Positions 1 to 8,235 of a stretch of DNA of 64,000 nucleotides are shown in pieces. The stretch is from Oscillospiraceae bacterium (GTDB lineage Bacteria; Bacillota; Clostridia; Oscillospirales; UBA644). Positions within the stretch are counted from its first letter, which is position 1. Each line of letters starts with the position of its first letter. Both the position numbers and the translations under genes were made by a program. The stretch is from assembly GCA_015067305.1 (NCBI GenBank), contig SVMT01000011.1, positions 1-64,000 on the forward strand, given 5' to 3'. The notes under the pieces were generated by a model. It was not told the origin of the DNA. It did not search any database and saw only the letters and a list, made by a program, of their open reading frames with translations.

Positions 1-816
1 TCTTTCGGGAGTCAGCACGGCTCTTGCGCCTGTGATTATGACGCCGGAATGCTCTCCTTTCCGATTGCTTATACCCGAATCCTGCCTTGCGGTGATACAT
101 CGGGCTTCGTGCGTAACCTTGGGATCGGCATTCATATCCACAAAATAGAGTCCTGTTTTCGCTCCCCAGCCACCGCCTTGACTTGTCAGACATGTGCTTG
201 CTCCTTCCGGTGAGTAGACTCTTTGTCCTTGTCCTCCGGGTATAACTTGCTTAAGAGTCGTTCCATTGCCCGTGGCGAGAGGAAATATTTTTCCGGACAG
301 TCGGCTATCAAGATATCCGACAATATATACCCGCCGTCGCTGTTGCGGGACTCCGAAATGCGTGCTGTTAAGCACACACCATTCAAGAGAATACCCCAGC
401 TCATGAATCGCGGTAAGGATAGTTCCGAAAGTTTTCCCCCCTTCGTGATTGAGAAGCCCCGGGACGTTTTCGAGCAGAAGATAAGCAGGTCGCCTGGCTT
501 CAGCCACTCGGACGATTTCATGAAAGAGAGTGCCTCTTGTATCAGCAAAGCCGAGTCTTCGGCCGCTGACTGAAAACGGCTGACAAGGGAATCCGGCTGT
601 GATAAGATCAATTTCGGGGAGATCTTCGCATTTGATTCGGGTTGCATCGTCACAAAAATATTCACCTTCCGTTTCATATAAAGCTCTGTAGGCTTTCTGT
701 GCAAAGGGATCGATCTCGCACCATCCTACAGACACAAAAAAATCGCCGGCGTTAGTGAGTCCTGTTCGGAACCCGCCAACACCGGCGAACATATCCAAAT
801 ATCTGATTTTCTTCAT
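1..816 (-). CDS. DNA (cytosine-5) methyltransferase, 3' end outside window
   Basis: Predicted C5-cytosine DNA methyltransferase; 272 codons are visible and the frame is open to the left edge. Motif I (DMFAGVGGFRTGL, residues 8-20) binds SAM. The catalytic motif IV PCQPFS has its Cys at 78, motif VI ENV is at 116-118, and motif VIII QQRRRV is near 158-163. The target-recognition region begins after residue 170 and is incomplete. The ATG overlaps the stop of the DUF4314-type gene as ATGA, so the two are translationally coupled. Solitary C5 methyltransferases are typical cargo of conjugative elements, where they protect against restriction; no restriction enzyme is visible here. Family assignment is firm; the target site cannot be read. 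Confidence 0.95.
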   Translation of the reverse strand, partial: MKKIRYLDMFAGVGGFRTGLTNAGDFFVSVGWCEIDPFAQKAYRALYETEGEYFCDDATRIKCEDLPEIDLITAGFPCQPFSVSGRRLGFADTRGTLFHEIVRVAEARRPAYLLLENVPGLLNHEGGKTFGTILTAIHELGYSLEWCVLNSTHFGVPQQRRRVYIVGYLDSRLSGKIFPLATGNGTTLKQVIPGGQGQRVYSPEGASTCLTSQGGGWGAKTGLYFVDMNADPKVTHEARCITARQDSGISNRKGEHSGVIITGARAVLTPER

Positions 817-1679
817 TCGAGCTTTACCTCTTCGGTCTGATCTTGCTCGGTAGCTGCGTCGATCATATCCGCAACCTTCTCGGGGCAGAAGAGCCAATCC
901 ACATGGTGATCCGTTTCCAGCTCGGTCGTGTACCAATACTTGTACGGGACGAGCTTATGGATCTCGTGGAGCACATCCTTGTCATCACTTTGATCGGAGA
1001 GAACACCACGGGGCGTAAAGAAATTTGTTCCCCAATGTTCACCCGAAGAGCAAGCGTCAATGTCAAGAAGTGCGGGATAGATATTTCCGTCTGCCGCCTG
1101 AACAACGCCGGGTACGGTTACCATACCTGCGGAGCTGTCGATGTGATCGGTTCCGTATACCTCGAGATACTTCTCATGAAGCATTCGGAGCAGGTCTGTG
1201 GGGAAGGTCATATCTCCGTTCTTGTAGGCGTTCTTCATGCCCATCCATTCGATGCAGGGAATTACCTCCTTGTTGACCTTGTCGATATACTCTCGTTGAA
1301 GCTTCTCGCTCTGTTCATCGAGAATCTCATCCTGGGTGAGCCTTCGGAAGCTATCTTCCTCGGGAATTATACCGAGCCGTCTGCCGTTGTCAAAGGTACA
1401 ATGGATCGTGCCGAGGTCATCGACGTGATCTACCGTTCCTCTTGTGCCGGGTTCGATGGGGCGAGGATCGCTTCCCATCATCTGTAGTTCAATTCGTGTT
1501 CCTTTCGGATACAAGGCTTTGTACTGCTTGGCAAGCTGTTCAAGCCTTCTGAAATCGTTCATGTCTTCACCTTCCTTGTAATCTAAGATTTTGAATCCTT
1601 GCGGTAGCGGATCGAAGTCCTGTACGAAGTCCAGCGGTATCGTCTGTCCGTCTTCATCACGGAAGACGTTGACTACCAT
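813..1679 (-). CDS. DUF4314-type mobile-element protein
   Basis: 288 aa of unknown function. Residues about 40-120 (MNDFRRLEQL, YPKGTRIEL, GTRGTVDHVDD, RLGIIPEEDSF) match what I recall of the DUF4314 domain, found in integrative conjugative elements and phages of Firmicutes. Residues 150-280 are acidic, with no membrane segment or catalytic motif I recognise. It overlaps the excisionase-like gene upstream by a few bases and the methyltransferase downstream by ATGA, so the three form one transcription unit. Codon use is more GC-rich than in the neighbouring peptide cluster, which suggests a separate origin. Confidence 0.7.
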   Translation of the reverse strand: MVVNVFRDEDGQTIPLDFVQDFDPLPQGFKILDYKEGEDMNDFRRLEQLAKQYKALYPKGTRIELQMMGSDPRPIEPGTRGTVDHVDDLGTIHCTFDNGRRLGIIPEEDSFRRLTQDEILDEQSEKLQREYIDKVNKEVIPCIEWMGMKNAYKNGDMTFPTDLLRMLHEKYLEVYGTDHIDSSAGMVTVPGVVQAADGNIYPALLDIDACSSGEHWGTNFFTPRGVLSDQSDDKDVLHEIHKLVPYKYWYTTELETDHHVDWLFCPEKVADMIDAATEQDQTEEVKLE

Positions 1680-1921
1680 CGGGACACTGTAATAGCTTTA
1701 TCTATTTTCATTCGCTTTCGGAACTTTTCAGCTTCAGTTCTTTTTACTATATACCGATAAATTTTTTGAACTGTATCAATGTAAGGTATGAATCTATTTT
1801 CAAGGAGGCTTTTCATTTTTCTTTTTGTGATATGAAGGTATTGATACAGTTCTCTAGTTATGTATCCATCATTTGCGTATGTCCGGTTTGCGTGATTCAT
1901 AATATATATTAAATGAGGCAC
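1673..1921 (-). CDS. Excisionase-like small DNA-binding protein
   Basis: Up to 82 aa. The start is GTG at 1921 or, with residues closer to the family, ATG at 1900 (MNHANRTYAN). The pattern YITRELYQYLHITKRKMKSL followed by a hydrophobic turn and IPYIDT..IYRYIVKR resembles the winged-helix layout of Xis/MerR-like excisionases, in which a short HTH is followed by a basic strand. It sits directly downstream of an integrase remnant and overlaps the DUF4314-type gene. Function is inferred from shape and position. It may be non-functional, because its partner integrase is broken. Confidence 0.45.
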   Translation of the reverse strand: MPHLIYIMNHANRTYANDGYITRELYQYLHITKRKMKSLLENRFIPYIDTVQKIYRYIVKRTEAEKFRKRMKIDKAITVSRW

Positions 1922-1935
1922 CCATTACGAGCACC

Positions 1936-2159
1936 TCATTTTGCCTTCTTTCCAGAGAAAATGTTTTTCATAATATCTGCTCTCGCTTGCTTTCTTGCTT
2001 TGTCGAGAGGGGCGAATATATTTGCGGTTGTTGAAATATCGGAGTGTCCGAAGAAGATTGAGACCTTGATAAGCTCTACGCTGGTACTGAGCATTAAACT
2101 TGCGAATGAATGACGCAATCCATTTCGGACACAACCATTTGGTAATATTTTTAGGTGAG
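1936..2159 (-). pseudogene. Tyrosine recombinase (integrase) C-terminal remnant
   Basis: Only about the last 75 residues of a phage/ICE tyrosine recombinase remain. The frame is open from the stop codon of the ABC transporter gene. It reads GLRHSFASLML (containing the Arg and His of the R-H-x-x motif), then FGHSDISTTANIF. In the family the nucleophilic Tyr follows ANI; here the codon is TTC, giving Phe. The catalytic domain's first Arg and the N-terminal DNA-binding domains are absent, their place being taken by the transporter gene. This cannot be an active recombinase and marks the left junction of the peptide-cluster island. Confidence 0.85.
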
Positions 2160-3965
2160 TTAGCCGGAATAATACTGTGCTTGAGTTAAAAACATAGATG
2201 TATATACTCCATGCAATTTCATTAATTCACTATGTGAACCACCCTCTATTATTCTTCCGTTATCAAAAACAAATATTTTATCACAAAATTTACAGCTTGA
2301 TAACCTATGAGAAATAAAGACTGCTGTTTTCGACTCAAGCATTTCGTTAAATTGTTTATAAAATTCGTATTCTGCTATCGGTGACAAATTCGATGTTGGT
2401 TCATCCAAGATAATCAGAGATGAATTTTTATATAAAGCCCTAGCAATTGTAACTTTTTGTTGTTCTCCACCTGATAATTCTATACCATCGATATCGAATT
2501 CCCTGGACAAAATTGTCTCAACACCATATGCAAGAGCATTCAATCTATCCGTGAATTTGATTTTTTCAATAGCCTCCATTAGCTTTATATCATTTCTGTC
2601 AGATCCACACACATTTTCTCTTAAACTAAATGCGAACAATTTATCGTCCTGAAAAACTGCTGAAATCATCCTTGTATAATCAACTATATCAATATCTTGA
2701 ATATCCACACCATTTAATAGAATTTTCCCTAATGTCGGCTTATATAATCTCATTAGAAGCTTAACAAATGTACTTTTTCCTGCACCATTTTCCCCTACTA
2801 TACAAACCTTCTCACCTTGCCGTATGATTAGAGATACATTTTTTAATGCGGCAGTTTCCTCTCCGGGATATACATATGTAACATCACAAAACTCAATCTC
2901 GAACTTATCATGCATAAAATTATTTGCAGTGGGGAGCTTGTAGATGCTATCAAGTTCACAAAAGGAGAGATAATCATTGTAATACATCAACGCTTCGGAG
3001 ATAGAAACACATGAACTTATAAATGATGAAAGTGTTGAAGAAAATTTAGATACTGAATTTAAATACATTGAGAATTCACCAATGGTAATGTTATTGTGTA
3101 AAGTCTCCATTACTAAATGAATGTATACTGCCAGTGTTTGTAAAGTAGAAGTAACAACAGAAATCAAGGAAATCGTTCCAGACAAAACAAAAATTTTGAC
3201 ACTATTCCCACTAGTCTCTTTTAAATAATTCTGTTTTTTTTCGTTCAACCATTCTTTTATACCGAAACTCTTTATATCCTTAGCATATTTATAATCCCAT
3301 GTTACACCTATAATGTAAAATAGTTTTCTAGCTATTTTTGAAAATTTCTCCCTAAAAAAATGAGTTTTTCTTGCCTGTCTAGATTTTGCAAACCCATTAA
3401 TGCAAGCTAAAACTATTATTAAAACTATCGTCCATGCATTTAGTGTCGAAAGAATCGCCCCTATACCTATTAAAGTGAACAAAGCTGTAAGAAAAGAGGA
3501 TATATTATTCGCCAAGTTTTCTATATCATAGTTTCTTTCTATGCACTGTGTTGCATTGGTTTTCATATTAAAATATTGCGGAAATTCAAGTTTTTCGTAC
3601 TCTACCGACATTGATTTTTCATTTAAAGAGATACGCATCTCCGCCCTAATATTAATAATTCGTTGCGAACATATTGTCCGAAGACAATTTGTTGTGAGAG
3701 TTAATGCTAATCTTACAGTAATCATTAAAAAAACAAGAATCGAAACTTCCCTAATATCCTTTTTAAATTGGATGGCATCGATAATATATTTCGGGAAAAG
3801 AATTGTAGCAAAGGGCGCAATTGAATTTATTATGATTAGAGGTATATAACAGAACAAATACAATTTGTCATATTTAACTGATAGTTGTATAAATAATTTT
3901 AATGTTTTTATAGTATTATTTGTTTTCGTCAACATTAATTTTATTATGTTCATTTCCTTCACCAT
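2160..3965 (-). CDS. ABC exporter (TM domain + ATPase), peptide cluster
   Basis: 601-aa half-transporter with an N-terminal exporter-type membrane domain (hydrophobic segments between about residues 35 and 290) and a C-terminal ATPase. Walker A GENGAGKST is at 391-399, the signature is LSGGEQQKVTIAR, Walker B is LIILDEPTSNL with the catalytic Glu present, and the H-loop is FISHRL. There is no C39 leader-peptidase domain, so leader removal must be done elsewhere, most simply by the subtilase in the same operon. It overlaps the upstream ABC gene by 50 bases, suggesting a heterodimer. It is strongly AT-rich, unlike the DNA on its left. Substrate (the matured Cys-rich peptides) is inferred from context. 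Confidence 0.92.
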   Translation of the reverse strand: MVKEMNIIKLMLTKTNNTIKTLKLFIQLSVKYDKLYLFCYIPLIIINSIAPFATILFPKYIIDAIQFKKDIREVSILVFLMITVRLALTLTTNCLRTICSQRIINIRAEMRISLNEKSMSVEYEKLEFPQYFNMKTNATQCIERNYDIENLANNISSFLTALFTLIGIGAILSTLNAWTIVLIIVLACINGFAKSRQARKTHFFREKFSKIARKLFYIIGVTWDYKYAKDIKSFGIKEWLNEKKQNYLKETSGNSVKIFVLSGTISLISVVTSTLQTLAVYIHLVMETLHNNITIGEFSMYLNSVSKFSSTLSSFISSCVSISEALMYYNDYLSFCELDSIYKLPTANNFMHDKFEIEFCDVTYVYPGEETAALKNVSLIIRQGEKVCIVGENGAGKSTFVKLLMRLYKPTLGKILLNGVDIQDIDIVDYTRMISAVFQDDKLFAFSLRENVCGSDRNDIKLMEAIEKIKFTDRLNALAYGVETILSREFDIDGIELSGGEQQKVTIARALYKNSSLIILDEPTSNLSPIAEYEFYKQFNEMLESKTAVFISHRLSSCKFCDKIFVFDNGRIIEGGSHSELMKLHGVYTSMFLTQAQYYSG

Positions 3966-5760
3966 CCTTATAATATGAAGATTGCATCAAATACATTTTT
4001 TTATAAAACCCATCTGCTTTAATTAATTGATAATGCGTACCATCTTCAATTATCCGCCCATTTTGGAAAACCAAAATTCTATCGCTAAATACACTACTAG
4101 CTAACCGGTGAGAAATGTATATTACCATTTTGTGTTGGGTTGAATCGCTAAAACGTTTAAGAATATCATACTCAGAGGTCGGTGAAAGATTTGATGCTGG
4201 TTCATCCATAATAAACACATTTGAATCTTTATATATAGCTCTTGCAATCGCCAATTTTTGCATTTCGCCACCTGATAATTCAGTTCCACACTCTTCAAAA
4301 TTCTTACCCAAATAAGTATGTATTTTATAAGGCAACGATTCTATTTTAGCTAGTATTCCAGCTGCATCCATGGCTTTTCTGACATCTAACTCATTTTTAA
4401 TATATTGGGCTTTGTCTAGGGCAACATTCTCTAAAATCGTAAAACAAAACAACTGAAAATCTTGAAACACCGTCGAAAAAATTGTTAGATATTCCGAGTA
4501 CTTATATTCTTTAATATTCCGACCATTTAACAAAACTTCTCCATCAGTTGGATCATAAAATCTCATTAACAACTTTATAAATGTTGATTTTCCAGCACCA
4601 TTTTCTCCAACTAATGATATACGTTCATTGAACTTAAATTTAACATTTATGTTGTTCAAGACAAACTTATCAGTATGAGGGTATTTAAACGAAACATTTC
4701 GAAATTCAAATATCAACTCATCATTATCTACAGAACCTAATCCCGCTTTGCTCATACTATCTGGAAGAGAAACAAAATCAATGAAATCCTTAATATAATC
4801 ACTTGTATAATTCAAACCAATTGAAAATCCCACCAAATTGTTAATCGCACTTGTTAAGCCTATTGTTGCCGCCAAATACATAGAAAACTCACCGATTGAT
4901 ATTTCCCCACTTGTTGCCGATACTGCCAGAAATATATAAATTACGCCTTCTTGCAACAATGACAAGACAGATAGAAACATAGAAATTACGGAATTGAATT
5001 TATATATTTTTATTTGTTTTTCTTTATATTGCTCTCTATTAATCTTACACTTATTAATAATTAAATCCTTTAAATCATAAACTCTTATCAACTTACCAAA
5101 TGAAGAATCATCTACTATATTTGACAAATAGTTCCATATTCTGTTAATAAGAGTCAAATCCATATCGTTTTTTTGGTTTGCCTTATTTAAAAAATTATTT
5201 AGAATAGCATTTATAATCACAACACCAATAATAATCGCAACAATGAGTATATTTAATTTGGAAAGTACAAATATATACCCTACTATTTGTATTGAGAAGG
5301 ATATCATTCCGCCTATCGCATTTTTTACTCCATCGATATTTCTACTATTCCAAGTTATAACTTTTTGAGCCCGAGTTTTATGATTGGAAATGTCCGGATT
5401 CTCGATGTCTTGTAAATCCATACTCATAGTTTTGTCGCCAAAAACTCTATAGTGCTGTTGAATTAATCTCTCTTTTTTACAACTAACAATTGTATCGATC
5501 AAAGTATTAAGACTATTAAGAATCAAACCGCTAATGACAAAAAGGAAAACAAAAAGTAGGGCGCTTTCAACGCTTTTGCCAATGGTTAATTCATCAATTA
5601 TGTATTTAGGGAAAACTATTCCGACAAACGGCACCAATGAATCAATCAACATGTTTGCAACCATAAGAGGTAACAATGTTTTATCACAATTGTAAGCCTG
5701 TTTAAAAGTATATACTATGCTTTTGAAATTTTTGTATAATAAATTTTTCATACTTATCAT
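3916..5760 (-). CDS. ABC exporter (TM domain + ATPase), peptide cluster
   Basis: About 614 aa. A TTG at 5775 is in frame, but the ATG at 5760 is preferred because a G-rich ribosome-binding stretch lies just upstream of it. Membrane domain in roughly residues 30-300, then an ATPase with Walker A GENGAGKSTFIKLLMR, signature LSGGEMQKLAIAR, Walker B VFIMDEPASNL and H-loop YISHRL. Both catalytic Glu and His are present, so this half should hydrolyse ATP. It follows the subtilase fusion gene and overlaps the second ABC gene by 50 bases. The pair probably forms a heterodimeric exporter for the cluster's peptides. Confidence 0.92.
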   Translation of the reverse strand: MISMKNLLYKNFKSIVYTFKQAYNCDKTLLPLMVANMLIDSLVPFVGIVFPKYIIDELTIGKSVESALLFVFLFVISGLILNSLNTLIDTIVSCKKERLIQQHYRVFGDKTMSMDLQDIENPDISNHKTRAQKVITWNSRNIDGVKNAIGGMISFSIQIVGYIFVLSKLNILIVAIIIGVVIINAILNNFLNKANQKNDMDLTLINRIWNYLSNIVDDSSFGKLIRVYDLKDLIINKCKINREQYKEKQIKIYKFNSVISMFLSVLSLLQEGVIYIFLAVSATSGEISIGEFSMYLAATIGLTSAINNLVGFSIGLNYTSDYIKDFIDFVSLPDSMSKAGLGSVDNDELIFEFRNVSFKYPHTDKFVLNNINVKFKFNERISLVGENGAGKSTFIKLLMRFYDPTDGEVLLNGRNIKEYKYSEYLTIFSTVFQDFQLFCFTILENVALDKAQYIKNELDVRKAMDAAGILAKIESLPYKIHTYLGKNFEECGTELSGGEMQKLAIARAIYKDSNVFIMDEPASNLSPTSEYDILKRFSDSTQHKMVIYISHRLASSVFSDRILVFQNGRIIEDGTHYQLIKADGFYKKMYLMQSSYYKDGEGNEHNKINVDENK

Positions 5761-5792
5761 TGTCGCCCCCCCCAACTCCGAATAATATCAGT

Positions 5793-7595
5793 TTACGAAA
5801 AAAAATCTACAATTTTTTCCGCCAAAGTAATAATATCCTGTTCATTATTAATAATGTACACATCCAAACCCAGCTCCTGTTTTATATTGTTAACCCTATT
5901 ACTAATCTCTATTTCTGATAGTTTAATTTTTTTGTTGCTTATAACAGACCATTTTTGAGAATGATCAAATGGCAAGGCTGCCAGTGCTAATACGCATGAT
6001 CCGTAAATACTCTCCAAATACTTTACAGTTCTTTTGATATAAGCGAGATTATCACTTAGATTAATGCATAATATATATACATCTGGAGCAGTAGCTAAAA
6101 GGAATTCATGCTGGGCAAGAGGTAGATATTTAATAGATCCATCGGTAAAAGGGACACTTTGTGATTGTGATCCAACAATGATTAAATCAGGGTCTTTATC
6201 CTCAATACGTCCCATCATTTGATTTATGACTTTAATGGCATCAACACCTTTAATGTCTACAGATGAATTATACCCCATAGGATATATCTCATCACTTCCT
6301 AATAACATAGCTGTCGGCTCAGTCCCTAACATACCTACAGAATAATCACTATTTTCAAATATAGACCTAAGCATCATTTGTAAAGTAAACTTTCCCTGTC
6401 TTGGACCAGTTCCAACAATAGCTATCGTAGGTTTGCCAATTTTACGAAGCTTATTAACACAATTTTCCGGAATATCTTGCGCTGAGACAGCGGGGTGATA
6501 ATGTTTAATTTTATTTTTCTCAAGAATCTCCGCATTTTGACTATCAATAGGATCAAAACTTATTATTTGTTTTTTGTATCTAACTGCAAAATTAACAAAA
6601 TACGTCATTAAATCTAGGTTAATAAGATTACTTAATTCTTTTATATGACCAAGAACTATCGTATCAAAATTATCATTCCAATCTATATCTAGATAATTGT
6701 TTATGATGGTATCATCCAAACTTCCAATTATTTCGCCTACTTTTCTTCCTACATTTCCTATGTATTTAATATCATAAAATCCCATAATTGAGAAACTTGC
6801 CATCGCCTTATACCGTGCCAAACTATGTATTTCTTTATTAAATGGAAAAACAATTACGTTTTTAGGAACTATTTTCTTTATGGCATTGACAGAATTATAA
6901 GTTATGGTATTACATGATGTTTTCTTTAATCCATCAAAAATTTGAGGAAGTGATTTACATCCATTGCTGATTAAATTTGCTACTCTAACTGTAATATATG
7001 GTGCAATAAAACTTGCCCCTGATACAATTTGATATTTATTATCTTTCCAAGGTAATCGTTGCTCACGTTGACAACCAATAATATTAACCGGGCTGTTTTC
7101 AACATAAATATAATCTTTTATGTTCCCATTTGTAAAACCAGCATCAACTCCAATAACATTTTCAAATGCAGCTGGATATGACAGTGTTCCATTATTATCA
7201 AACGCTGATACAATAATAACCCCATCATTAGTTAGTTTTTCACAACATTCTCTTAGTTTAGAAATAGATGAACAGCATGTCGTGCCTAAACTTATATTTA
7301 TTAAATCACATTTTATATGTTCATAAATATAATTCAATACGAATATTAATTTTTCGGGATCGCATGTATCATCATCATAAATTTTAATGCTCAAAATTTC
7401 TACATTTTCTAAATTATGCGAGACAATAAATGATACTGCAGTTCCGTGCCCAATATTATCCTCTTTTTTCGTTTCAACAACTTTATATTGTCCATCGATA
7501 GATACAACTTCAAAACAAATTATTTCTTTACTAATTGATCGATGTTCGCATATACCGCTATCAACAATTACGATTCTAATTAATTTCTTTTGCAT
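5793..7595 (-). CDS. Subtilase (S8) fused to TIGR04066/DUF1611-like P-loop domain
   Basis: 600 aa with two parts. Residues 1-215 are a compact S8 subtilisin-type protease with the triad Asp12 (IVDSGI), His50 (IGHGTAV) and Ser195 (SGASFIAPY), and oxyanion Asn near 134-135. It has no signal peptide, so it acts in the cytosol, fitting leader-peptide cleavage. Residues about 245-600 start with NVIVFPFNKEIHSLARYK, which resembles the start of the TIGR04066 peptide maturation proteins as I recall them. They then carry a P-loop-like GTGPRQGKF (395-403), as in DUF1611 proteins. It lies immediately downstream of the two precursor genes. The fusion suggests that maturation and cleavage are physically coupled; the role of the P-loop half is unknown. 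Confidence 0.8.
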   Translation of the reverse strand: MQKKLIRIVIVDSGICEHRSISKEIICFEVVSIDGQYKVVETKKEDNIGHGTAVSFIVSHNLENVEILSIKIYDDDTCDPEKLIFVLNYIYEHIKCDLINISLGTTCCSSISKLRECCEKLTNDGVIIVSAFDNNGTLSYPAAFENVIGVDAGFTNGNIKDYIYVENSPVNIIGCQREQRLPWKDNKYQIVSGASFIAPYITVRVANLISNGCKSLPQIFDGLKKTSCNTITYNSVNAIKKIVPKNVIVFPFNKEIHSLARYKAMASFSIMGFYDIKYIGNVGRKVGEIIGSLDDTIINNYLDIDWNDNFDTIVLGHIKELSNLINLDLMTYFVNFAVRYKKQIISFDPIDSQNAEILEKNKIKHYHPAVSAQDIPENCVNKLRKIGKPTIAIVGTGPRQGKFTLQMMLRSIFENSDYSVGMLGTEPTAMLLGSDEIYPMGYNSSVDIKGVDAIKVINQMMGRIEDKDPDLIIVGSQSQSVPFTDGSIKYLPLAQHEFLLATAPDVYILCINLSDNLAYIKRTVKYLESIYGSCVLALAALPFDHSQKWSVISNKKIKLSEIEISNRVNNIKQELGLDVYIINNEQDIITLAEKIVDFFS

Positions 7596-7622
7596 ATACT
7601 TACCCTAATTTTAAAATTTAGC

Positions 7623-7763
7623 TCATTGACAGCTAGTTGCGCCACAACATGCAAAACTTCCATTGCAACAATTTTCAGTACCAATTGAAGCTGTTGAAAA
7701 AGTATAATACAATTTGATATACAATGTTTGCTTTTTCAATACTTTTTTTTCAATTTTTCGCAT
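7623..7763 (-). CDS. Cys-rich RiPP precursor peptide 1 (46 aa)
   Basis: 46 codons, ATG at 7763 preceded by GCGGAGG at good spacing, TGA at 7623-7625. The N-terminal leader is basic (MRKIEKKVLKKQTLYIKLYY) and a core follows with Cys at 32, 33, 39, 40 and 45. The core segment C-C-N-G-S-F-A-C-C matches the pattern in the adjacent precursor. It sits between the maturase/ACP genes and the subtilase gene. Size, strong ribosome-binding site, leader similarity and the shared Cys pattern make a precursor role very likely. Membership of the Clo7bot Cys-rich peptide family is inferred from the neighbouring genes, not from a search. Confidence 0.88.
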   Translation of the reverse strand: MRKIEKKVLKKQTLYIKLYYTFSTASIGTENCCNGSFACCGATSCQ

Positions 7764-7781
7764 AATAAAACCTCCGCAAAA

Positions 7782-7907
7782 TTATAACATTTTAGGACAA
7801 CATCCTTGATCTCCATTACAGCAACTTTCATTCCCCTTAGTTGCACCAAATAAGAGCAGAAGACTCTGTGTGTTTTTTTTAAGCTCAACCTTCTTGATTT
7901 TTTTCAT
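7782..7907 (-). CDS. Cys-rich RiPP precursor peptide 2 (41 aa)
   Basis: 41 codons, ATG at 7907 with a near-perfect GAGGAGG ribosome-binding site, TAA at 7782-7784. The leader MKKIKKVELKKNTQSLLLLF aligns with that of precursor 1 (M-[KR]-K-I-x-K-x-x-L-K-K). The core has four Cys at 29, 30, 36 and 37, reading C-C-N-G-D-Q-G-C-C. The two precursors are 18 bases apart. Identical spacing of the two Cys pairs despite different intervening residues suggests that the Cys and Asn-Gly are the modified or structural positions. Both are far below usual gene-calling length cut-offs. Confidence 0.88.
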   Translation of the reverse strand: MKKIKKVELKKNTQSLLLLFGATKGNESCCNGDQGCCPKML

Positions 7908-7979
7908 TTGTAAACCTCCTCTCTGAATTAGTGTTATAAGTTCAATTTTTTCATAGATAATTATACCTATATTACAACC

Positions 7980-8225
7980 TTAGCCTTCAACATCAATCTC
8001 CGATAGCAATTTAGCTATATTTTCCACGTACAACCTAAATGTTTTGAAATTTTCAAACAATAGAAAATCATCTGGTATTTCTATGTTAAATTCATCCTCA
8101 AAGCAAACAATAGTTGAAATGAATGTTATAGAGTCAAACTCCAATTCTTCATCCCAATCATCTGACACATAAATCCCATTGTCCTCTAGGATTTTAATAA
8201 TTCTATTTTGTAATTGTGTACTCAT
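7980..8225 (-). CDS. Acyl-carrier-like protein of peptide maturation system
   Basis: 81 aa, acidic and helical, with the acyl-carrier layout: helix 1, then LEFDSITFISTIVCFEDEF, then IEIPDD and a final helix. The Ser of DSI aligns with the 4'-phosphopantetheine attachment Ser of carrier proteins, so modification is possible. It starts 10 bases after the maturase stop and is followed by the two precursors. A carrier-related protein is part of the clostridial CcpM systems (TIGR04069 by my recollection), but its job there is unknown. It may hold an acyl or aminoacyl group, or only act as a scaffold. Confidence 0.8.
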   Translation of the reverse strand: MSTQLQNRIIKILEDNGIYVSDDWDEELEFDSITFISTIVCFEDEFNIEIPDDFLLFENFKTFRLYVENIAKLLSEIDVEG

Positions 8226-8235
8226 ATTTTACCTC

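Noticed and set aside
186..704. Minus-strand open frame of 172 codons
   Set aside because: Out of frame within the methyltransferase gene, where all C5 motifs lie in the other frame.
843..1487. Long plus-strand open frame (214 codons)
   Set aside because: It is the antisense of the DUF4314-type gene, whose protein shows conserved features; no ribosome-binding site of its own.
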